From: Diphasiastrum complanatum | Taxonomy: Eukaryota; Streptophyta; Lycopodiopsida; Lycopodiales; Lycopodiaceae | Assembly (NCBI GenBank): GCA_029204225.1 | Contig: CM055111.1 | Span: 41,854,815 to 41,918,814, forward strand | DNA length: 64,000 bases | Reading direction: 5' to 3' | Shown: piece after piece, positions 46,251 to 63,895 of the stretch | How the letters are laid out: each line of letters starts with the position of its first letter | Numbering within the stretch: position 1 is the stretch's first letter | The notes under the pieces: generated by a model | Told to the model about the DNA's origin: nothing | Database searches by the model: none | Seen by the model: the letters and a program-made list of their open reading frames with translations, nothing else | Translations under genes and position numbers: made by a program

Positions 46251-49200
46251 TCCACATGTTTGTTAAAGCCTATAAAGAGTTCAAATCCTTGACTCTCCCA
46301 TTTGATTAAGAATTACTCATTTTCTTAAGAATCTTCACATTTTCTTAAAATCTTCAAATGACCCTTAAGTATCAATTTATGATTCGTCAATCATAAACAT
46401 TTAGAATCTTATGATTCATCAATCATAATTCTTAGGATTCTAAAACCATAATCACTGAAAGATATTAGAGTACATGTACAACATACAACTCAAGAAATAA
46501 AAGAATTATTCTGAAATCTTTTCCACAAGGAAAATCTCTGGATTCCAAGAATATTCTTCCAAACCGATTCTTAATCAGATTATGAGTTCCAAATTCTACA
46601 ACCATTTAAGTAATTAAAGACTATTATAAATTGTATACAATCTCCTAGAACAACATCTAGAGATTACAAAGTTCTGCTGAATTCCCAAAATTCAGTTTAC
46701 CATTCTTGGAACCATTAGGATCCGGTATCCAATTGAGCTCACTGGGATACTATCACTAGTGAATCAACTCTATTTCTCAACTGAGAAATACTCATCCAAG
46801 AAATCAGTATCCTATGCACACAATTTCTCAATGAATCTGAATGACTCATAAATTACATGTCTTACAAGCAATACACACAAAACAAACAATTTTTGGTGAA
46901 TTCTCTTCACATTGACCGTTTTACCAACTAGCTTCCACAGGAGTAAATCAACTACTCAAGTTAATTGCTCATGATTTAGAAATCTTAAATGTCTAGGTGT
47001 AGATCTTAATTATACTAGTATATCACCACATTTAGATCCCTATCCAAATCAGTTTTTAAGTTAACCTATAGATCTATCAGAACAGATCTGTTAACTCTGC
47101 AACTACTTGTCAAACACAATACTTGATCATATGTCTATGTTCATCAACTAGGTTAAGTGCACCAGATAACCTTAGTAACCAGGAATACATAGCAGATCCA
47201 CACAAGATTAATCGTGCACATATGAGAAAAATCTCACTATGACCCAGTACATAAACACATATGTCCTTATCTGGTAGATTCCTTCAAAATCCGCATATGT
47301 TACTCACATATTCCATTGAGAATCTTGTAACTCAGCTACAAAAGATTCTATTTCTCTTGAGTAAATAACATATCTGGAAAATCTCTGAAGTGAATAATTC
47401 CACATCACAAGTTTTTCAACCATCATACTTTTATCAACAAAATTCCTTCAATCATTCAACCTACTTCAAATCTTAGAGCACAAACCAAGATTAGGATGAC
47501 TTATACAGACATCTTTGGATATAAGGTTAAGACTAAAGCTTTATTCCACTGATCCAATCCATAACTACATGGCAATCAGTGAATCTTAATTTAATCTTCA
47601 CCAACACTTCCCATATTCATGAATATCTCACGACTCATTATCCCCAAAACTCCTCTAGTTTCAGATTATTCAAAATAATCACTAGAGATTTCCTCTATTC
47701 CCACAAGATAGTTCCACCATTGCACACAAACTGGATTCCGCCAAAGAAATCTATGCAACTGGTTGATCCCATGAAAGTCTTATTCCTATCATTTTCTTCT
47801 CCCCCTTTTAAAAGAAATTCCATAATTTCGATTAAAAAGTTCTCAAGAGACAACGTATAAGATATCAAAGATTTGAAAAAGTCAGTAATTAGTATTCAAT
47901 ACTACTACAAACCGGACTTTTTTCTTGAAATCATTAAATATCTTATCCCAAGTGCTAGAAACATTACTCTCAATAATCAACTATCAAATAGAGATAATCA
48001 TTTGGGCTTAGGAAGTCTAAATTCCACTTAATCAACTAAAATATCAATTGATTCAGAACTACATTCACAAAACTGAAATGGAAGTATAAATTCATATAAC
48101 TTTAACAGTCCTTCAGAACCTAGTTCTACACTGGAAGGAATTACATGAATCTCAATTTAATTGTCTTGTATTTAAGAAATTTCTAAAAAGTAGAGGTTTA
48201 AATTAAAAGAGAAATAGCTTTTAAGGGTTTCCAATTTGGAATTTATGAGATACCATTGAGGGATCCAGATTTATATCTCATAACCTCTCCAAATACCCTA
48301 AACAAGTTTTAACCAATGGTTTCAACTGTTAGCATTATTATTAATGTAAATACTAATCACTGGCCTACAGATCATTCTCACACAAGAATTTTCTCTTTAA
48401 AATCACTGATGTCCCATACCACCAGTTTTCTCTCCAAGAAAGTCCTTTGCTTTTAGATCTGAACAACAGATTATAAAAAAAGATTATCTGACCATCCTAT
48501 AACCAAACATAAATTCCGATCTTCAAAAAGATCTTTAACCGCATTATTTGATAATCCAGAGATCTCATAACTTCATTTGGATTTCCAATACCATATATGC
48601 ACATATCTATTTCACCAAATACTGGAGTACCCCCAAATTTGTTCCAAATGAATTGCAATAATCCATTAACAAAATTGTGATTTAACAAGAATCTGCACAT
48701 GGTATTACCGTCACATAAAACAACCTCTCTAGTTGGTAATATCCATCCCGAATTCCTACCATCTGAGAGTTACAACTCTTAGGAATAAGGCTCATTACAG
48801 TACAAATGTGAACCAAGTGTCATTCTCTTTCCATGTCACAATTTTCCATAACAAAATAGGGTCAACTCATGGTCCTATAGATATTCAAAATAAATTCAAC
48901 TTAATGAATTCAAAAAACTAGTGCTATGCAATTTCCAAACAGGGATTATTAACCAATCCAAATTACACAACATTGTCACATTTACCTACACATGTGTCTC
49001 ATTTTCTTCCTCCCTTAGATTTTTCGGTCACCCAAAAATTCTTCTAGCGAAGGTTATTCTCAGTTGTTGATTTAGATAGATTTCCAAAAATCATCTTACC
49101 GAATCGACCATTGCTTTGATTACATCAAAAATTTTGCAAGGACTTTATAACTTTGGGCTATGTAACCATAAAACCTTTATGAATAGCCATGCATTCTCCC

Positions 49201-49588
49201 AAATGCACTAAATCCTTTTGCAAAAACTATGAAACCATTGCAACCTCAAGGCTACTGACATGCACTACTCAGTGAACTAACTGAGACATGCAATCAACAG
49301 GGTCAGACCTCCCACATTCACATGCATCCAGTTCAAGCTTGGAGAAACAAAAGAGAGAAGTTAAATAAAACTTCACTAATTTACAGCATCTCTACAAAAA
49401 ATCAAACAAGGAGAAGAGCACTCTACCACCAAGTTTGAAAAGCATGCCTCAACCAAGAATTAGTGAATCCAATTCCAATTTTCCTTGAAAAAACAGCACA
49501 CCATCCAGGATGTAAATCCAAGGGCGTTCCACTTCCGATTTGATGTAGAACTTTTCTCCATCCCATCCAAAAACTGCATCTTAGTCGG
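46251..49588 (-). other. Long non-coding AT-rich stretch beside a retrotransposon PBS
   Basis: About 3.3 kb without a recognisable protein and with many AGATT/AATCT words. At its right end lies a primer-binding site oriented so that this stretch would be the internal region of a minus-strand LTR element. That is the design of a LARD-type non-autonomous retrotransposon. A matching 3' LTR was not found, so the interpretation is tentative. Confidence 0.35.
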
Positions 49589-49600
49589 GCTCTGATACCA
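49589..49600 (-). other. Primer-binding site (initiator-Met tRNA type)
   Basis: TGGTATCAGAGC on the minus strand, separated by one base from a probable LTR end (TTGACA) at 49,602. Confidence 0.7.
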
Positions 49601-49601
49601 A

Positions 49602-49880
49602 TGTCAAGACCACTAGGGAAAACCCCTAAGATGAGGATAGGAAAACACAAGAGAGACTGTGGAGCAAAACCACCCAACCAATCCTAGATCCCTCCTGGAG
49701 AATCCTCCTGGATCTAGCTCCCAAGCCATGCCATGTGGTAGCAAGAGGAGAAGAGCTCATCAGGTAACCTAGACCAAGTCATCGACGGAATAATCACTAC
49801 CTCAATATATATAGAGTAGGATCTTATGCATGAGCACATGCAATTCCCATGTAGGTCAACTATAAATAGGTTATAGCTCT
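49602..49880 (-). repeat. Probable 5' LTR end beside the PBS
   Basis: Read on the minus strand this segment ends GGTCTTGACA right at the PBS and carries a TATATATA word near 49,810. Its outer boundary is unclear because repeat R2 adjoins it. Confidence 0.4.
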
Positions 49881-50760
49881 ACATGCCTTGGTGTGAACAC
49901 GTGTATTGGTATCAAAGCAAATCCATGCTATACTGACCCAAGTGATCCTTACGGAGTAAGGTATGTCACGCACTATTGTCCATACTCCATAGCATATCCA
50001 TGCTTTCCAATTGTATCTCAGCAAGGGTCTATAGTGACACTTGACAGGGTAGGGTGAAGCAGTACCATGATCATTATATAGGAATCACATAATGACCATC
50101 GTATGTGGACACTATTTTGGATAGAAGAATGATAGTGCTTAGTAAGTGATTTCCAATGTCTTTACTAGTAGGTATGAAGATAGATCCGTGCCATTCTAAC
50201 CCTTTCGTAAAGACAACGTGTCTTACACATTTCCATGTGTCTAAGACCGTCTTAATTGGAGTCCTTACCGTGACATTTACAGAACAAGGTTTCATTAAAA
50301 ACTACTCAGTAATAGTGTGTTTTTTAACAAGAGTCAACTCTTTTTGTAGAAAGAAAGAAGCATTTTGATGGACCGTAACATGGGTTATTATATTTATTTT
50401 TACAAAAACAAAAAGCTTCCCCGTTTGTGTGTTGTAGCATTCGTATCTAAATTGATAACAAAATCCCATACCTGAATGTTTGCAGACAAAGCTTCTTAAG
50501 ATGCTGCCTTAGTTGTTTTTCCGTATAAATGCTATCTTTACACCATAGCGACAACAAATTTTGTTATTTAGTTGCATTTTCAGAGTTGAAAGATGTATAA
50601 GCGGAGGTATTTCTTGTTTTGTAGAATATCGGTAGAAAGCGTACCTTTGATAACGCTTGGTTTGAGTAAGAACCGGGATGTAGTAAAAGAGTTCATAGTC
50701 ACAGATGTTGCTACATTATCACACACACAAATAGTCATTCAGTTTAGCAAAAAGTATTAC
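49870..50760 (+). repeat. Dispersed repeat R2
   Basis: Related to R1 along its length: CTTGGTGTGAACACGTGT, ATCCATGCTATACTGACCC, AAGGTATGTCACGCACTA, CCATTCTAACCC, TACCTGAATGTTTGCAGA and GTTGCTACATTATCAC. Its segment 50,138-50,361 recurs inverted at 53,722-53,936 with very few differences. Confidence 0.82.
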
Positions 50761-51048
50761 AACTGCACTTTAATATCTACCTCTCTTCACTACACTTAGA
50801 TAACGACATAATTAAAAGGGATATCTTATAAATCCTATTTACAAACCAACCTAACTATTCTTTAACAATCCATGACCAATACTAATAGTAGGGCTTTCAA
50901 TTCAAGATAATGTTCTTAGACAGCATGGATATGCGTAAGAAACAAAGTTTTTACATAAGGGTTTGTTCTACAAGGCTCACTTGGGTTAGAATGGCATGGA
51001 TTTGTCCTAACACTAGCTCAGATGTTCACACCAAGTCTTTTAGTTAAA
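50760..51048 (-). repeat. Dispersed repeat R3 (inverted)
   Basis: Inverted copy of R1. Read on the minus strand it starts ACTAAAAGACTTGGTGTG, continues GTTAGGACAAATCCATGCC, skips about 340 bp present in R1, and then matches 45,413-45,614 to AGGTAGATATTAAAGTGCA. It is joined tail to tail with R2, so 49,887-51,035 forms a large imperfect palindrome ending CTTGGTGTGAAC / GTTCACACCAAG. Confidence 0.85.
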
Positions 51049-51663
51049 AAGAATGTAAACGGTTAAAACTATTCATACTCTATTTAAAAATAAATATTAA
51101 TTGATATGGATCAATTGTTCACAAACTGATCAGCATGGCACAAGCCCTGATACAGTAATATTAGGGTTTGTCCTATCGCTAAAAACCTTTCTATTGTTTG
51201 GGAAGACATGACTATGATTAAAAATGTGATTTTGATGTTAAGTGGTATAGTTTCTTTTGGACATGGATAACAACTGATGCTCAGTTATGACACATTGTAC
51301 TAACTTGTGCGGTTTTGTGTTGTGGGATGGTGGTAGGTATTAATTGGATGTCTTGAAAGTGGTTATGCTTTATGGTGCTTTTTCAGTACTGTATTCTACT
51401 TTTCAGCTATATTTTACTTTGTTGGATTATGAATAAAGGCCTCAAAAAATTTTAGTCTTGCTTTGTCAAGAGGAACTAGGAGAAATTTTGTAACTCTCCC
51501 TCTGCATCCTGGTGGTGTAAGTCCGACTATTCCTTGGTTGAGATAGTACTGAAACCCTTGTCTTTTATTCAATTCATATGCTAACAAAGGTCTATTTTCA
51601 TGTTTTTTGGTTTCAAGATGTTTTCTCTTTGGATTATGGGGAGCCCTTCCTCTATTGGAATTA

Positions 51664-53300
51664 TCAATTTAATCTACCTTCAGTGTCATACTTCGCTTTG
51701 AATATCCATTTGCATGGAATAGGGTTTTGATCCTTTGGCATCTCAGTGATAGTCCATGTTTGATTCTCGATCAGAGAATCAAATTCAGTGTCCATTGTAG
51801 CTTTCCACTGGTCAGCATCAGGTGTCAACATTGCCTCATAAATAGTGGTTGGTTCTTGCACAAAGTAATAGACTGGATCATCCATAAATCGGGATGCAGG
51901 CTATTTGGATCGGTTCGATCTTTTGGGTTGAACTTCAATCCTCTAATGGGTTCCACTTGTCAAGGTTCAGAGTCATTGTCGGAGTCGGTGTCAGTCCCGA
52001 GTTCGAAGTTGTCAACTCTGGGATTGGAAGTCGATGGAGCTTTTCCCTTGTGGTCGAAGAATTTGTCTTCCACGAAAATGACATCTCTACTGGTGAACGA
52101 TTGTTAACTGTCCAAGTTGTAGAGATTGTATGCCTTGTGGTCTAGGGAATAGCCGATGAAGATCGACTTTCTGTAGGTGTCGTCCAGCTGCTTTCTTAAA
52201 TCTTTAGAGATCTGAGAATAAGCAATGCATCCAGACACTTGAATATGCTTGAGTGGTGATGGCTTTGATCCTATCCACACCTCATAAAGTGTTTTGCCAT
52301 CCAGGGCCTTAGTGATGAATTGATTTTGTAGATAGGCAGCCGTAGTAACAGCTTCTACCCAAAATTTCTTTGGAAGAGAGACATGGGCCAGCATGCTCTT
52401 GGCACTTTCGATGAGTGTCTGATTCTTCATCTCAGCTACACCATTGGAGTGAGGTGAGTAGTTGGTTGTGTATTGTTGATGTATTCCATTGGCCTTGTAG
52501 AAGTCCTTGAATTTGGTGGAGATGAATTCTCCCCCTCCATCAATACGTAGAGCCTTGATCTTTCTCTAGGTCTGATTTTTAGCAGACGTCTTGAACTGTT
52601 TGAAAAACTTGAAAGCTTTAGATTTGTTCTTCAAAAAATAAATGACAGTTCATCGAGAGAAATCATCAATAAAAGCTAGAAAATAAACAGCTCTCCCTCT
52701 CGAAACAGTCTGCATTGGGCCACAAATGTCGCTATGTATAAGATCATGTAAACCTTTGGAAGTATGAACTGAATCAAAAATAAAAGGACTTCTAGCATGC
52801 TTGTTGATAATACAACTTTCACATGGAGAAGTTGGTTTGCTAATAGAAGGAAGATCTTGCACTAGATTCTGAGTTGACATTTGTTGAGTACTATTGAAGT
52901 TAAGATGGCCTAATCTGAAATGCCAAAGCATATCAGTCGATTCAAAAGTCGTTGTATGAAGAGCTTGGCTATTTATTGAATAACAGTTAGACTTGTCGAG
53001 TATGGTGCAGCCCTCTGTATCAAATTCGACCCTCCGACCATAATCAATGATTTTGCTTATCGAAAACAAATTCTTGGTAAGGTTAGGAACATAAAGAACG
53101 TTGGACAACAACTTTCATCACTTTTTTGGAACTCAACTTTGACTGTTCCTTCACCTTTGATAGAGGATGAGTTGTCTCCAAGTTGCACAACTCTTGAATG
53201 GGTGAATGACTTGTAGTCCTAGAACTAGTCTCGATGGTGAGTCAATGCAGATTACTGAACCACCTGCTCTGATAACATGTTGGTAATTGAAAGGTTATCA
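51664..53300 (-). mobile_element. Gag-less Ty1/copia derivative, minus strand
   Basis: Right to left from the PBS at 53,308: the end of the protease region (VVQLGDNSSSIKGEGTVKV), YVPNLTKNLFSISKI, the pre-integrase LWHFRLGHLNF...CESC, integrase LIHSDICGPM (first Asp), AFIDDFSR, LRIDGGGEFISTKF (second Asp), YSPHSNGVAEMKNQTLIE (Glu), KTLYEVWIGSKPSPLKHIQV and IFIGYSLDHKAYNLY. A linker and the first RT residues (PCKWIFKAKYDTEGRLN) follow, then the element stops at 51,664. Gag, the protease active site, most RT and RNase H are absent, and stops interrupt the rest. Confidence 0.9.
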
Positions 53301-53307
53301 GAGATGA

Positions 53308-53319
53308 GCTCTGATACCA
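53308..53319 (-). other. Primer-binding site (initiator-Met tRNA type)
   Basis: TGGTATCAGAGC on the minus strand, directly adjoining a TTTTCGACA LTR end. A second near-copy lies at 53,263. Confidence 0.85.
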
Positions 53320-53721
53320 TGTCGAAAATCATGGATATCAGGGAATATAAAATGATATCTAATCAGAGGAGATCTGGTAGAAACAGATGCTCTGATATCG
53401 AATCGATAATGGTAGTATAGCAGCAGAAGTGGAGAAATGGAAGGTGCATGGATTGAAAGTGCAATAGTTACCAGCAAAAACAAGATGAATAAAACAGTAC
53501 CTATGCGCAATAGAACGAAACAATAGTGGTGACTAGAAAATTGCACTCTGATTGAATGAAGGATGAGTACAAGAGTGTGAAGCAGTGCGAGACAGTGAGC
53601 GCAAAATTGCTTTAGCTGATGATCATTGATATGTCTACCGATTACTTAGCAACTTAGTTACTAAGCATAAAATCTATCTACTTAATTTACTATGGCTTTC
53701 CAACTGTCTATATTTGTACAG
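53320..53721 (-). repeat. Probable 5' LTR of the copia derivative
   Basis: Starts TGTCGAAAATC on the plus strand (minus-strand LTR end), immediately next to the PBS. The outer boundary is inferred from the start of repeat R4. No 3' LTR partner was seen. Confidence 0.5.
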
Positions 53722-53936
53722 AGCTTCTTTCTTTCTACAAAAAGAGTTGACTCGTGTTAAAAACAACACTATTACTGAGTAATTTTTAATGAATGGTAAG
53801 GACTCCAGTTTAGATGGTCTTAGACAACATGGAAATGCATAAGACACGTTGTCTTTACGAAAGGGTTAGAATGGCACGGATCTGCCCTAATACCTAGTAA
53901 AGACAATGGAAATCACTTACTAAGTAGTCCAGCTAT
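53722..53936 (-). repeat. Dispersed repeat R4 (inverted)
   Basis: Inverted, close copy of 50,138-50,361. Shared words include AAAGAGTTGACTC, TACTGAGTAATT, AAGACACGTTGTCTTTACGA and AAGGGTTAGAATGGCACGGA. Confidence 0.9.
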
Positions 53937-58690
<4,754 letters not shown>

Positions 58691-58703
58691 GGTGAGAGGT
58701 TCT

Positions 58704-60438
<1,735 letters not shown>

Positions 60439-61194
60439 AGAGGTAGTATTGGTAGAAAGTCAAATGTTGTTCAACTTGTCGACAACATTAGCCAAAAGCA
60501 TTAGCATCGAGCCTAGTAGTCAAATAAAGTTTCTCGAGAACCAATGTTTTCTCCATCTCCTTTTGCAGTCATTGCCAATACGTAATGCATAACAAAGCAA
60601 AAGTTAGATCAGTTGGGTGTGCATGTGTATGTGTGTGGCTAGATCCTCAAGCCAAATATAATGACACCATTCAAGGTTCTATCTATTAGATATGGTCATT
60701 TCAATTCTCCCATTTGATCTATCAATTTTGTTGACACAAAGGACCTTGGTGAAAAACTTAATTTTTTTAATCTTTGTATATTTGATCAACTTTCTTTATC
60801 ACTTTTTATTAAACCATTTTATTTTGCTAATGTGAAGGCTTTTTTTATTCGACTAAACTAATTAGACTATAATTATTACATGTCGAGTTGGAATAAATCT
60901 ATGCTTTTGATTGGATGTAAACAAATTGAAGAACAAGGCTTTCTAAACAATTGATCTTTGTAGAAGCCTCTAGATATAAAGAAACTCTGTTTTGCCATTG
61001 TACATCAGATATAGTACCTTTGTCTTGTGTATTGTACATTGAATACTATATGTGAGCTTGATGACATACACACTCGACATTTATTTTAATTGTAGAATAT
61101 AAATTTCCAATTTGATGATCTAAGGAATACTCCGTCTTAGCTTTGATTGTTTTCATAGTTGATACCAAATAATTGTATAATAACTAGATTATTG
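60439..61194. other. Gene-free stretch
   Basis: AT-rich. No supported gene. Confidence 0.5.
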
Positions 61195-61975
61195 CATGCA
61201 TAGTTCCTAGGAACGGAACGGAATATGTTACTAGAAATGATTATGTACCACCATTGGGCACCTAAGGAACCATTACTAGGAACGATTCCTCAAATACAAA
61301 ATTATATTGTTTTTTCACCACCCACCACCGCCCCCCCCCCCCCCCCCCGGTCCCCAAACCCTATGCCTTTACAAGAGATAAAAACATGTTCATAAAAATG
61401 ACTAAAACTTTACTTTTAGGTTCCTAAAAAGGGGGTTTGGAGCATTAAAAAAGGATTCATATTCACGTTCCTAAGTTTGTACATTAAAAAGGGGCTTACA
61501 TTCTTATTTATGTTCTTGTCTAAATTCGTTCTTATTTATGTTCTTGTCTAAATTCGTATTCCACAAGCGTTGTAGATGGAAATGCAAAAAATATCTATTA
61601 ATATCAAAAAACAGTATTTTTTAAAAACCGTTCATGTTCCTAAGTAGTAAATTCTTAAGTTGCTAAGTTCGTGCATAGAAAAGATCATACGTTCCTATGG
61701 TATACATAGTCAATCCTTACGGCCTTTTTTGTGAAGCCCCTAACTAATAGACCAAGTTTAAGTGCACTCAAACCCCTCAATACGATGCATTTCATCCTCT
61801 AGTGTAGAAAAAACAAGAATTTCTCTTTCTTTTTTTAATTATTTAAAAGAAACAATTCCTTAGGAACAGTCTAAGGAACCATTTCTAAACTTAGGAACAG
61901 TTTACTCTTCAGCAACAGAACAACCATTCCTAAGGAAAGGTTCCATAGTCGTTTCAAAGGAAAAACCTTCAGAAC
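61195..61975. repeat. GGAAC/GTTCC-rich element with C18 tract and 28-bp tandem duplication
   Basis: Both flanks are dense in CTAGGAAC, AAGGAACCATT and CCTTAGGAACAG words in both orientations (61,203-61,292 and 61,850-61,960). TAGGTTCCTAA, CACGTTCCTAAG and CATGTTCCTAAG also occur internally. A homopolymer of 18 C lies at 61,331-61,348, and an exact 28-bp tandem duplication lies at 61,501-61,528 and 61,529-61,556. CATAG occurs at both outer edges. It looks like a non-autonomous DNA transposon, but the family is not identified. Confidence 0.45.
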
Positions 61976-62461
61976 AGGCTTCTTTGGTTGCAAAGTATCT
62001 ATTCATTTACAAAACAATAGCTATAAAAGCTACTGTCTTGAGAGATTCTTTCTACCTTAGCACTACCTATGCATATTTCCATCCCGCATTCAATAGAGCA
62101 TCAGATTTGCCATACGAATTTTAGAGTGTTTCAAACAATATTATGAAGTCTATCACCCCACTCAACTACTATATCATGAAGCAAAATAGCAAGCTTCCTC
62201 ACCTCTTGGTTAATGTGACAATTGGCTGTTTACGCCCTTTAAACTGATTTAAATGTAAACTAGTTAAAGATTAGGTCATTGCAGCATACACACATTAAAA
62301 CTGTCCCCACCAATGGTTATTAGGCTTGGACATTATATTCAGCTGATTGTTTAGTAAGTCCCTTGCACAATGGCTGTCTCCACAGCCATCGTTTTGATTA
62401 CAGAACCATATATGTAACTTATGTTTGTCATAGTGAGATTCACAGATTCCTCAACGGACAG
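61976..62461. other. Gene-free stretch
   Basis: No supported gene. It may be the 3' flank of the minus-strand gene that follows. Confidence 0.4.
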
Positions 62462-63067
62462 CTAAGGGCAGAGATCCCTACCGCAATTTCGCATCTCATC
62501 AGCCTGAATGTACAACAACAAATCTGAAACACACACAACCTCAAAGAAAATCGTATAATACCTACATTGTTGACATGAAAGAATAGAAGCTATAAATGCA
62601 TACATTGTTGTAGCTACTTGCCTGTACACTAGTTGTGGGCCAAAGTACATCCATCTGAAAAAAAAGTACTGTGATTTCGCTATTGTAATATCATCCTGAA
62701 GCCCTTGTTGTAGAAATATGATACTGGCAACTTTCACTCGAAAGATCTTCATAGCGGCCTCTTCCCATGAACTAACCAGCAGGGGTAGCGGCATCCCATT
62801 CTCAGAAAAAGCTACCCCCAACTCCATCAAAGAACTATGCCTAATATCATTTATAAACATAGAAGAGACCGCAAAACAGCACCAAATCTCCATGTTTGCA
62901 GCTTTGTAAAGTTTCAAATGCAATTCCAGAGGCACTTTGGACCCAAGGCTTCAGACGCTTTTTTCTCGGTCAGGTTTAAGTGTGCAATTAGCAACAAATA
63001 TGTAGATCTTTGTTCATCATCTCGAAAGTCAACACTACTGACTGTGTCAAAACTTGGATCGAACTCC
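62462..63067 (-). CDS. Coding-like exon region, unidentified
   Basis: An acceptor-like CTAG precedes an exon-like frame at about 63,067 (EFDPSFDTVSSVDFRDDEQR, then LLLIAHLNLTEKKASEALGP). Near 62,940 a one-base shift passes into a second frame: PLELHLKLYKAANMEIW, CCFAVSSMFINDIRHSSLME, LPLLVSSWEEAAMKIF and VASIIFLQQG. Composition and continuity suggest real protein, either two exons or one broken exon. It lies on the same strand as the DUF3223-like exon 750 bp upstream and may be part of the same gene. No family is recognised. The frame beyond about 62,700 is probably intron. Confidence 0.3.
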
Positions 63068-63810
63068 TAGAAAAAATGCTGCTGATAAATCAGAAAAGTG
63101 TATTATGAACCAGAAGCAGTGAGTATCATTCAATTTGAATATGCAGATTCTTTCTCAATCCCAATTACTTTTCATCTTCATAAGACACTAAATACAGATG
63201 CTGATATGTCCAGCGAAGTTAAACACTTTGACAATAGTTTGAACAGATGACCAGAGGCAACCAAAATAGTGCTCAAACATGCACCATCATCACCATAACC
63301 GTGACATTTTCAATTAAACTCAAATTTCTACTGTATGCAGCTTCATCCAGTTTGAGAAACAACCACATAACTGTTTTTAATGCAATCAGGGCTCATGTAA
63401 GGTTAGGACTCCCTTGTCGAATAGCTTCTTGGAGCTAAAGGTGGGCAGATCGATACATCTTATGCAGAGATCTTAGTTTTACAGCACTTTCACCTTTCTT
63501 ACATACAGGTCTAGTTGTCAAGATACTCCCAATGAGCAGCTTTTGCTTTTTTTGTACGACACTTCTTCCTTATGACTAAGGGCAGTAAAGAAAGATATCG
63601 ACTCATGCTCGTGCTTGATGCACATACATGCTTAAAGGCTGTACAAATGATTGATTCTAATACACATGCAAGAGCACCCATTGTATCGCTGCCAAAATTT
63701 CATAGCAGCTATTTTTCTGAGACGAAATAAGTCACATCAGAAAAATACAAGGTCTAACAACCTTCTCGCAATGCCCAACCCAACCGTTTGTTGCCCAAAC
63801 TGCAATATAC

Positions 63811-63895
63811 ATTTTCTAAAAGAAAAATCGAGGAATGAGCCATCATCTCGAGCAATAAAAAAGCACCGAGTTTGAAATTCAGGATGCCAATCAAC
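63811..63895 (-). CDS. DUF3223-like (DCL/DOMINO1-type) exon, partial gene
   Basis: An 85-bp exon with acceptor TTTGATGCAG|GTT and donor AAAAT|GTATAT. It encodes VDWHPEFQTRCFFIARDDGS followed by FLDFSFRK, with the split codon TG. expected to give Cys. HP.F..RCFF...DG...DFS.RKC is the hallmark of DUF3223, found in plant DCL (plastid rRNA processing), DOMINO1/EMB514 (nucleolar) and the C-termini of Pol IV/V largest subunits. The gene continues beyond the right edge of the window. A following exon carrying the rest of the domain was not located, so membership is probable but not certain. Confidence 0.55.
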
